Source of the DNA: Chryseobacterium gleum
Lineage (GTDB): Bacteria > Bacteroidota > Bacteroidia > Flavobacteriales_D > Crocinitomicaceae
DNA: 64,000 bases
Reading direction: 5' to 3'
Assembly: GCA_945882095.1 (NCBI GenBank)
Contig: CAMCWF010000008.1
Span: 1-64,000 of the forward strand
Of this stretch, positions 7,524 to 17,200 are shown piece by piece (position 1 is the stretch's first letter; each line of letters begins with the position of its first letter). Below the pieces are notes generated by a model. That model was not told the DNA's origin and made no database searches. It saw nothing but the letters and a program-made list of their open reading frames with translations. The position numbers were made by a program, and so were the translations under genes.

Positions 7524-9752
7524 ATGGCAATCATTGGAAAAATTAGAGAAAAATCTTGGTTATTGGTAGGAATCGTAGGACTTGCTATGATTGCATTTAT
7601 CTTGGAAAATTACAAAAGCATGTTCGGCTCCTCAGGAGGGAAATATGGGATTGGATTGGTAGATGGGGATAAAGTAAACATCGATGTGTACAACAAACTC
7701 AGCGAGCGTGTACAGCTTCAAGACAAAGACCAAAAAGCAAAGGAAGGAAAAGAGTTTACCGATGAGGACCTCAATGCATCAAATGATAAAGCCTGGAATT
7801 TCATGGTGGATTCCACCTTGCTTTTCAGTGAACACCAATCTTTAAATTTGGAAGTAAGCGACAACGAATTCAATTCCTATTTAATGGCAACGGATGGTTT
7901 CAGCGTTTTACAAGACCTCAATCAGTTTTTTGTGGATTCTCTGACAGGAGCCATTTCCGAACAATCCATGCAAACGGGTCGACAAAAATTACAGCAAACG
8001 CTAAACCAATTGAAATCTGCTAAAGATGCCAAAGGTAAATCACAATGGGAAGGGACTAAAAAGTATTTCTTGGACCGACGAAAAAATGAAAAATACTTCG
8101 CATTGGTAAGCCAAGGAATATACGTTACACAATTGGAAGCGAAAGAAGAATACAGAGCAAAAAAGGAAACCAAAACCATTTCCTTTGTTCAAAGGAAATA
8201 CTCCGAAATCAACGACGCAGAAATCAAGGTAACAGACGAAGAGATTGAAGCTTATTACGATGAGCACAAAGGAGATAAGAAATTTTGGAATCGTACATCG
8301 AACCGAGAATTAAAAGTATTTGACATAGCCATCAGACCCTCGAAAACAGACACCTTAGCTTTTAATAAATTGATTGCCAAGCTTCGTACAGATTTCATGG
8401 CGTCTAAAAACGACTCGCTGATCATCATGAATGAAAGTGAGATGAAAATGTACCAGCCCGGAGCGAGGGGAATTGCCGTACCAGAAGGTCACCCTAAGGC
8501 AAATCAGTACATGACTTACCCAATGGACTATGATACAATTATAAAATTAACCCCGGTTGGACAATTGGTTGGACCGTATCGCGTGGGAGATAAATTCTAT
8601 TTGTCAAAACTATTAGGTTTTTCGCCTGCAAAACTAAAAGCAAGACACTTGCTAATTTCATTCAATGGATCTAAGGATGCCGCAATACTTGCCAAAAAGA
8701 AAGCTACCGCCGATTCAATCCTGAAGATCATTAACAAAGATAATTTTGCAATGATGGTTGCTAAATACAGCGAAGATCCAGGGTCAAAAGACAAAGGGGG
8801 AGAATACGCGGATTTCTTAGAAGGCGACATGGTGAAGGAATTCGGTTCTTATTGTGCAAATGCACCCATAGGAAAAATCAGCATCGTAAAAACGGAATTT
8901 GGTTACCACATTATGGAAGTCTTGGAAAGAGATCCGAATAAATTTCCGATTTTCGCAACGGTGGTTAAAACCTTCAAACCTTCCGAATTAACCATTGAAA
9001 ATATGGAAAGTGAAGCCAATAATTTACTTTACAAAATCGATCAAAAAATCTCTAAGATTGATAACATCAGCAAAAAAATCGCTGCTTTTGATACTTTGGC
9101 AAGTAAATCGAAATACTTTGCAAGAGCCATTACATTGGAGGACAATGATCCGAAGATTTTTGGGATGACTACACCCAATGCAACCGACCGTTTGTTAGAG
9201 CTTGCCTTTAATGAAGATGTTGAAGTGGGGAATGTTATTACGGCACCTTTACGCGACAAAGACAAATATGTAATCGCCATGGTATCTGCCATCCGTGAAA
9301 AAGGCGAGCCTGAATTGGAAGACATCAGAGAGCGTTTGAAAAAGGAAATCATCGAGAACAAAAAAGCCAAGCGTTTAATGAATCAAATGGCTAAAACAAA
9401 AAACCTTCAAACGTTGGCGAAAAAAGGAAATACGGTTGTTGAAGAGGCACAAATTACCTTTGCAAATCCTGCGATTGGCAATGCTGGTTTTGAACCTGAA
9501 ATTGTCGGGGCACTGTTTTCCGGATTTGTGAAAAACGGTCAAACTACTTTGCCATTGCAAGGAAAGTCTGGCGTCTATGTCATTCGAGTGGTCAAAACGT
9601 CAAAAGCACCTTCTGTAGCGAACTACAAAGAAGAAAAAGACCAACTTACCTCCATGATGAAAGGAAACATCCAAGGGCTCTTAATGGGTGCATTGCGCAA
9701 GAAAGCTGAAGTGGTTGACAACCGAAAACTGTTCCCTTCCATTCGTCCGTAA
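7524..9752 (+). CDS. PpiD/SurA-like peptidylprolyl isomerase
   Basis: This 742-residue membrane-anchored periplasmic folding factor has a short cytoplasmic start (MAIIGKIREKSW). One membrane span follows (about 13-29), then a SurA_N-like helical region, then a parvulin (PPIC) domain at about 370-475, recognisable by ARHLLISF, YSEDPGSKDKGGEYADF and FGYHIMEVLER. A long C-terminal region with a second parvulin-like stretch completes the PpiD pattern found in Bacteroidota. It probably helps newly exported outer-membrane and secreted proteins fold, and this window encodes many. It is convergent with the phospholipase gene, only 9 bases apart, with no terminator hairpin between them. The product class is secure; which clients it serves is inference. 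Confidence 0.9.
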   Translation: MAIIGKIREKSWLLVGIVGLAMIAFILENYKSMFGSSGGKYGIGLVDGDKVNIDVYNKLSERVQLQDKDQKAKEGKEFTDEDLNASNDKAWNFMVDSTLLFSEHQSLNLEVSDNEFNSYLMATDGFSVLQDLNQFFVDSLTGAISEQSMQTGRQKLQQTLNQLKSAKDAKGKSQWEGTKKYFLDRRKNEKYFALVSQGIYVTQLEAKEEYRAKKETKTISFVQRKYSEINDAEIKVTDEEIEAYYDEHKGDKKFWNRTSNRELKVFDIAIRPSKTDTLAFNKLIAKLRTDFMASKNDSLIIMNESEMKMYQPGARGIAVPEGHPKANQYMTYPMDYDTIIKLTPVGQLVGPYRVGDKFYLSKLLGFSPAKLKARHLLISFNGSKDAAILAKKKATADSILKIINKDNFAMMVAKYSEDPGSKDKGGEYADFLEGDMVKEFGSYCANAPIGKISIVKTEFGYHIMEVLERDPNKFPIFATVVKTFKPSELTIENMESEANNLLYKIDQKISKIDNISKKIAAFDTLASKSKYFARAITLEDNDPKIFGMTTPNATDRLLELAFNEDVEVGNVITAPLRDKDKYVIAMVSAIREKGEPELEDIRERLKKEIIENKKAKRLMNQMAKTKNLQTLAKKGNTVVEEAQITFANPAIGNAGFEPEIVGALFSGFVKNGQTTLPLQGKSGVYVIRVVKTSKAPSVANYKEEKDQLTSMMKGNIQGLLMGALRKKAEVVDNRKLFPSIRP

Positions 9753-9761
9753 TCGATAGGA

Positions 9762-10838
9762 TTATTTGATAAAACCGTAAAACGGAATACAAAATTTTCC
9801 TATTTCGGGATCCTGTTGATAATAGTCGGTCGATAAAATTTGGGCACCGCTTTTCATGGCAGATAAAAGCCGATGGTAGTCGTTTTTGCGTGCTTCAATG
9901 GTTCCTGCATCTGTTCGTGTGCGTATCATATGATTCATGCTGAGTTCAAAAATTTGTTTTTCATTTCCTAGCGGGTTGTCAACGAGAACAAATACAGCAT
10001 TTTCATCTGTTGGATCTGAATACTTAAACGCATTTGCCTTTTCTGAAGGGTACAGTGACAAGCCATTTCCTTGCACAATCACAAAAACTTTTCCACGCAA
10101 CGTATGTAATTTAGGCCATCCGGCTTTTGATATTCGTTCCTGATTTGAAAGATAGTCCATGCGAAAATCAGATGCCTTAAACAAGGTGGGAAGCATACTT
10201 CCAAATAGGGAGTCCATCTGCTGCAATGACTTTTGGTCAAATGGGATCGCTTTTTTACACCCAAAAATTCGTAAAATCGGCGCTTCATCCGCTAAAGAAC
10301 TTCCCTTAAGCTCAATGTTGACAAATATGGGCGCGTGTAATGGGTTTTGCAAGCTCCATTGACCGATTTCTTCAAGTGCGATTTCCAACGTTTGGCAGTG
10401 TGTCTCATAATCGATGTCCGGAATGTGAAGCAACTTAAAACCCGGTCTGCGCAACAAAGAATCGGAGGATTGCTTAACTTTTTGTTTTTTAATAAAAACA
10501 TTCAATGGATGCTTGAAATAACGTCCTCCTTTTGGATCATTGTATACATCCAATTCCAAACCTCGGATGTTAAATTTCTCGAATTGTTCCCTAATAGGTA
10601 AGTGACCATAATTCAACTGGTAAGGCTGATTGTCTTCATTGAGAAATTTAGAAAATCTATTTACAAAGGAATATGTGTTTTTCGAGGGCTTAACTTTGTA
10701 ACTGTTATGCGACGCTAATACACGAATTTGATTCATAGGAATAGAATCTTCGAGCGTTTGAGCGAGGTCAGTTTGAGGAAAAAAAACCAAAAAAAGAATC
10801 AGCTTACTCAAAAAACAACCTGCCATTGATCCATTCAT
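9762..10838 (-). CDS. Secreted phosphatidylinositol phospholipase C-like protein
   Basis: This 358-residue protein has an N-terminal signal peptide (hydrophobic stretch about 9-20, likely cut after DLAQ). The mature part starts with the PI-PLC-like motif NQIRVLASHNSYKVK (candidate catalytic His44). GLELDVYND (Glu95, Asp97) supplies probable metal ligands, and FVNIELKG continues the barrel fold. It best fits the calcium-dependent phosphoinositide phospholipase C family (PI-PLC-C1-like), which would cleave phosphoinositide-like phosphodiesters outside the cytoplasm. The bacterial substrate is unknown. It is the last gene of the minus-strand run and overlaps the GNAT gene by 35 bases. An internal ATG at 10826 would still give a signal peptide and shorten the overlap. 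Confidence 0.72.
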   Translation of the reverse strand: MNGSMAGCFLSKLILFLVFFPQTDLAQTLEDSIPMNQIRVLASHNSYKVKPSKNTYSFVNRFSKFLNEDNQPYQLNYGHLPIREQFEKFNIRGLELDVYNDPKGGRYFKHPLNVFIKKQKVKQSSDSLLRRPGFKLLHIPDIDYETHCQTLEIALEEIGQWSLQNPLHAPIFVNIELKGSSLADEAPILRIFGCKKAIPFDQKSLQQMDSLFGSMLPTLFKASDFRMDYLSNQERISKAGWPKLHTLRGKVFVIVQGNGLSLYPSEKANAFKYSDPTDENAVFVLVDNPLGNEKQIFELSMNHMIRTRTDAGTIEARKNDYHRLLSAMKSGAQILSTDYYQQDPEIGKFCIPFYGFIK

Positions 10839-11247
10839 CGTCTAAAATTGATTTGTTTTTTTGGTAGAAGGCTATTGCGGATGCATTCCACGCAAGAACC
10901 TGCCAATCCATTCTTTTCACCCCAGTCTCTTTCGCGATTTCAACTACCTTGTTGAAGAGAACCTGCCCTAACCCACTCTTTCGATGCGCTTCCTTTACAT
11001 ACAAATCCTCAAGGTAAAGAATGGGGCCCTTCCAGGTTGAATAACCAAAGTAATACAAAGCAAAGGCTACGGGATTTTGATCCACTTCAGCTATCCATGC
11101 ATGACATATCTGGCGTTCAAAAAGATCTTTATGTAAGGATTCTGGTGTATTGATCACCGCGTCTTGTTCTCGCTCAAAGATGGCCAATTCAACAATCATT
11201 TCATGAATGGCAAGTACATCGCTTGGCGTGGCAACACGAACTGTCAT
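10804..11247 (-). CDS. GNAT family N-acetyltransferase
   Basis: This 147-residue single-domain acetyltransferase opens VRVATPSDVLAIHEMI. It has the central strand LEDLYVKEAHRK and the acetyl-CoA pyrophosphate loop R-x-x-G-x-G at 89-94 (RKSGLG), followed by the NASAIAFYQK segment near the C-terminus. The layout resembles the diamine (spermidine/spermine-type) acetyltransferase branch, but the substrate cannot be fixed from sequence alone. Its ATG overlaps the sprA stop by one base (TAATG), so it is probably translated from the same message. Confidence 0.88.
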   Translation of the reverse strand: MTVRVATPSDVLAIHEMIVELAIFEREQDAVINTPESLHKDLFERQICHAWIAEVDQNPVAFALYYFGYSTWKGPILYLEDLYVKEAHRKSGLGQVLFNKVVEIAKETGVKRMDWQVLAWNASAIAFYQKNKSILDDEWINGRLFFE

Positions 11248-14200
11248 TATTGAACGCCTGCCAAATTAAACCTAAGCTTAATCCCTGTGTTTATGTTTCC
11301 GGTTGGATAACTGGTAGCCACTTTGGGTGTATTCAAATTTTGGTCGTAGAAATAGGACATCGTTAGGTTCTGAGTAAGGTTGTAGTCAATGTTCAATTTG
11401 AAGGAAATGATTTGTTGACCTGCTGTACCCTGGTTGGTGTTCTCCACAACTTTGCGAATGAGTGTAGAATTGTCTCGGAAAGAGAAATTGATTCCCGCAT
11501 TCAAATCATTCGCAGGTAATTTTTTAATCAATTTCACTTTAACAATTTTGGTTTGCATCCCAATCACTATTTCATCCGATTTTACTTCTGTAATTTGATT
11601 GTTGTTTAAGGAAAGGGTCGCTTGACGGTCCTTTTTATATTCAAATTTTGTTGTCAACGCCTTTCCTAGAATGGTCCAAGTAGCATCCATTCCGATAAGC
11701 GGTGAAAACTGTTCACTGATGGTAATGTTTTGAACTTGACGTTCAGAAATGATATTGTTGTTGATGTCAAGTGCCGTTGGGTTACCGTTGGCGTCTACGG
11801 TGGCGCTCATGTTAGATTGCATGCCATTCATGGTAATGGTAGAATTGTACCCATGTCGAAGGACAAAAGATTTAACGAATTTTTTAGCGAAGTTCATTTT
11901 AGACAATCCGTTATAGGTTATGCTCCAGTTTGGCAGAGGCATGTTTTTGATTGGGTTGATGTTTTTCTCATTGACTTTACTGTTTCCATAGGCTGTGAGG
12001 AAAGACCCAATGACAACTTCTTGTTGACTTCCTGAGTATCCGTCATAAAAACCTGAGGGCAGCATAGACGAATTGGGATTGGAAGCACCTACCAATTGGG
12101 ATACACTTTGTCTATTTGCCAACATTTGGTTAAACACAGCCGAAGATTTGTCTTTGTTGTCACGAATGAATGCAGTACCCCAAGTAATGGTGGAATAGGT
12201 TAAGTTCGCCGTTTCAAATTTACTTTGTCCTTCAAACTGTTGGGAGGTCTCATTCCACCTAAAGAACGACCCACTGTTCAGGCCATAATTACGGTTTAAC
12301 TTCATTTCAATATTGAGGTCCTTCAACGGTTCTAAGGTTCCCCTAAGATTTAACGTTGTGGAGTGGGTGGTTGCAAACTGTTTGTTTAAGTTTTCATTTT
12401 GGATAAGCCAACCATTGTCTACGGATTGTTCAGCAATGCTATAACCATTTCCTCTTCCCCAAACATCGGTACCTTGTTTTCCAAAAACGAAACCTGCCAT
12501 AGAGAGGTTGTTGGCATTCATCCCCAAGACGCTGGATTCTTGATTAAAACCTGGTAAAATGGTCCCGTCATTTACGGTATAGGTCCCAGATACATTCCGT
12601 ACGGTCATCGTTAACCTTGCCAAGAAACCTACTGCTGGATTCACTTTCTTTTGTCTTCGCAACTCTTTCTTTTTCTTACGTTCAAATTTTCGAAGGACTT
12701 TCTCCCATTTTCTACGTTCTTTCTTGGTCATTTCTTCAACGGGTTTAGGGGGCTCAGGTGCCTTTTCCTCCACTTTTTTATTCCCTCCTGGGTTTTGCTT
12801 ACCTCCTTGGTTGTCTTTTCCATTCAAGGCGCCTCTGGAATTTCTTCCATCAGAGAGAATTTTCTTGAACAGGGGTATTTTATTGTATAAGGTTACAAAA
12901 TTCGCCTGTGAAGTCAAGTTGATGCTACGGTTGTTTTGGATGGTATTTCCAAATTCTGTTTGCGCCAACGGAGCACGTTGCCAATTGTAGGTACCTGTAT
13001 ATTTTGCGTTCAATGTGATCCAATCCGTGAGTGGGAATTTGTCAAATGGAACGGTATAACTAACATTTACATTTTGGCTGTAATCCATGGTTCGACCAAA
13101 AGAACTCATTTGAGATCGAATGCTGTCCTTAAACTCTTGAAAGGCCATGACATCTTGTTTACGATCTACGCGTTTATTTCCTTCAACAAAAATGGATTTA
13201 TTGGTCGCGGTAAAGGAAGTTTTAAGGTTTTTGGTAAGGTCGTAGCCAATGCTGTAATTTCTAACCCAATCGAATTTTTTCAAAAACACAGGAGTGAATT
13301 CATAATTTGGAACCAAGTTATTCCTTACTTGGCGTTCATTGTAAAGACGTAAGAGTTCATTTGTGAAGGTTATGTTTTTCGGCATCAGGTAGAAATTCAT
13401 GTCCTTGACCAAGGCAAGCCATTTTGATTTTTGTACCGGTTTCCATTTCTTGAAAGGCTCTATCGGTTTTCCAGCGAAGGTATAGTTATAGTTTAGCGCT
13501 CCCGTGTAGTTTTTAGTTCGGTCGTAGTTGGTATTAAAATCTCGTTTCAAATTTTCTGAATAAGCATAACTAGCCGACCAATTTGAAACCCTCCAAAAGG
13601 CAGGTTTAGCACCGGCTTTGGCTTCTTTTCTTACATTGGTGAAATTATATGATTTTCTTTCATTGAAATCTTGACCGAGTTTTGCTCTTTCCTTGCGGGT
13701 TGCAATGTCATAATCTGCCAATTTAATATCTGGATTGAATGGGTCATATTCAGGATTGATGATGCTCAAGGAATAGCCATAGAAGAAAGGAAGGGATACC
13801 TTGGCTTGTTTGCCAAAAAACTGACCTAATTGAACATTTGAATTCATATCAATGCCCATTTTGGCATTACGCTGACGTTCCTGCACACGGCTTTCAACGG
13901 AGCCCCAATTAATCCCTGAGTAATTTCCTGAAGCGGAGACGGTTGCGAAATCAGCTACTTGTAATTGGGCTTGCCCGACTGCGGCGCCTCCCCCATTGCT
14001 CACAAAATCGGTGAGTCTTAATTCATTTACCCAAACATTTACGCATTCTGCTTGCCCATCATCTGGCCAACTGTTGTTAGGATCTGATTGGAGTGGATTT
14101 CTAACACCAATCATAATGGTTTTAACGGATTGTAGATTTGGGGATCCTTTCACTTTAATTTTACGGTCAGCATTTGCGGGGTCATTTTTTGCATATTCAA

Positions 14201-17200
14201 AAAGGTTTGATACCCCAGCGGTTCCATCTTCCAACTTTTTGTTACGTTCCTTTTTTAAATCAAGCAAGTGGTCGAAAACAATTTCGATGTCATTCATTGA
14301 AGGCCAAATATCATCTGGAGAAGTTGCACCCCATTGTGTTTTATACAATGGAAGTTCGTATTCGTAGTAGTTGTCAACGAAATCGGTTCCAAGACGCACA
14401 AACATAGTCACTTCTTTGTCATTGAGAGGTGTCATTGGATTAACCTCTTCGGCATGGACAAACATTTTCAGTTTTTTGTAGGTTCTCACATCGAAGACTA
14501 CATTTTTATAGGCTGCGCGGGCATCTCCCTCTTGAAGATTACAAATGTCCAAAACCAATGACTGTTCGTTCATTTGTCGTTGGTAGGTTTGGGAAGGGTC
14601 GATTTCACGCGTAATTCCTGGAGGAACTTCATATTTTATGGGTGTACGCTGGTCGTTTTCCTCCACATTCACGGCCGCGATGTTAAAGGTGGTAAGATTT
14701 GGATCGGGTTGAACGCTAATGCCCGGTTGCGTAAGGTCATCATAGTATCTTCTCCATTCCCCACGAATCAACTCTAAACGCGCGAAACGCATTTGAATTT
14801 GTTCGTCAAAGTCCTTCATAAAAATTCGCATGAAGCGAATGGACCTAAAATCTTGGATTCCGTTGACCTTTTTTTGGAATTCTTTCAAGGGAATTTTTAC
14901 TTGGTACCATTTTTCAGTTTTATTACCACTGTTATACACTTGAACATTGGTAATAAAATTTTTCCCTACAACCATGTCTCCAGGTCGGATGCTCATTTTA
15001 TACTGGAAATAAGCTTCAGATTCTGAAAGGTTATTGTCTTGGTTGATGTCCTCAAGATCCGGCATGTTGGTGGCTTGTGTGGGGTAACCAGCTGAATTGG
15101 CGGTGTCGGACATATTGGTGGTTGGAGAGTTCCCTTCCATCCCGTTGTAGCGTTTGTATCGTTCAAGAATATCTGCATTTGAAGCATCAAAATTGTCATC
15201 CAAATAATAATTATAATCATCATTGGATGGATCTTGAATCATTCTTGCTTTTGCGCCTGACGATAAATTTGGATTGTTTTGAACCCAACTCACAAAATTA
15301 GCATATGCAGATTGTTCGTCGGTGTCATTCCAACCATCCAAACCGATGTCTTGGTTTAAACGAGCCGCTGGATCTGTATCAAAGGCATTAACGACTACTT
15401 GTTCATTTGAAACACGGGCCCATACAGTTGTATCCACATTGTCGGTGATACTTGGTCCCAATGGAGGTATGCCATTTTCATATTCTTTTCTAGAATCCGG
15501 AATCACATCTTCGGAGACGTTCCCAAGGTTAAAATACAAATCTCCACCGTTCATAAGGCTTGAAGAATCCGAATTTTCAGCATCTTGATTGAAAGGATCC
15601 AACACCCAAAACTGAATAAACTCAACATTGGCAGTTTCAAAATCATTGGTAGCCAATGAACGCATTACACCTCCCCATCGGTTTTCTGGATTGGTAAAGT
15701 ATCCTGAGGTGTCTACGGTATTGGTGGTGTCATAATTGTACATTCCCCGTTCTTTGGGGTAATAAAAGAGGTCAAAAACGGTAATGTTGGGAATGGATCC
15801 ATATTGCAATTGCTGGTTCGGAAAGATATCTACTTGATTGACCAACCTCATTCGACTGTCAGCGAGCATCGTTGCGTCTTGTTTTATGTGTTGAGGGGTG
15901 AGGTTATTGCTTTGATAAAACAAGGGGTCAATGGTATACCAAGCGATTTTGGACCTTTTAAAACCAGCGCTAAGCGAGGTGGAAGAAGCTTCGGGAAATA
16001 AATCGGGTTGTCCTTGAGGGATGGAGGCCAAGCGCCAAGCGGAGGAAGATTTCAAGTCGATGGAGCTTTGACTGGCTTCAAAATCATCTACATAAGAGGT
16101 TCCAGACTTATTGATGACTTTGGGTTGGCCCGGAATCAAATATGCTACTTCCCCATTAAGCGAGAAAGTTGACATTTGGTTGGTTGAGATGACGGGCAGA
16201 AGGTCCACTAATTTTGTCAGGAAGGGAACATCCGTACGAATGCTAAAATCAGCACCAAGAATATTATTTTTAAAAGGTTCACTGCCAAAATCTACTTTTT
16301 GGGTGACCGGTCTTTCAGACATTCTTACCCATGTCGCTCCGAATTTCATTTTGTCATTCAAACGATATTGGTAATGTCCACCCATCATGGAGCGGGCCTG
16401 AAATCCAAAAACAGAATTGCTTTCAATTGAAATTTTAATCGGAGTATTTGATTCAAGAATTCCGGTATTTAGGATTTTCACGCGACCCAAGTTATAGTCT
16501 ACGGTATAGTCAACATTTTCGGTAAGTTTTATCCCGCCTGCGGTAACAGACACGGCACCTTGCGGTACATTCAATGCGTTTAGGGGTATATCTGAGCTTA
16601 CAGAAGATTGGAATTCTCCTTTAAAAATAAATCTATTTTTACTTGGGATTTGTTGCGCTGCGGTTTTTGTTGAATCATACAATTCATAAAACGCGATGCC
16701 ATTGATGGTTTGTTGTGGAACGCCAATTTCGAGCATTCTTTTTGCGAGTGTTTTCCCAAAAGGTTCAACCGTGGTAAAATAAATCCGTCCATTTTTCCTG
16801 TTGATGGTTCCTCCATTTTCAACCTTGGCGCCATTGACAATTAAAGGTACATAATCAAATACACCATCCGAGAAAGGTTGGTTGTTTTGATTGATTTTAT
16901 CCATGTCCAGGAGGGTGACAATTTGTTTATCATCCAATCCTGCCATTGGAAATACGGGAAGGGGAACACTTGTGGAAGGATTGTTATAATAAATGTCCAC
17001 TTTAAATCCAGTTTGGTCTACCTGATAGGCCCCAATGGAATAGACATTTTTCATCATGAGGTCCCAGATTTTATTCTGTGGACTCGTAATGGTTGGTTTG
17101 ATAAGTTTTAGGATCAGCGCTTGTTGTCCACTTGCTCCGTCGGTCGAGAACTCCCCTATTTGATAGGTTTGACCTCGATAGGTATATTCGTAGGAAACAG

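Noticed and set aside
12936-13352. 138-residue plus-strand frame within sprA
   Set aside because: Antisense to conserved SprA strands; no recognisable protein features.
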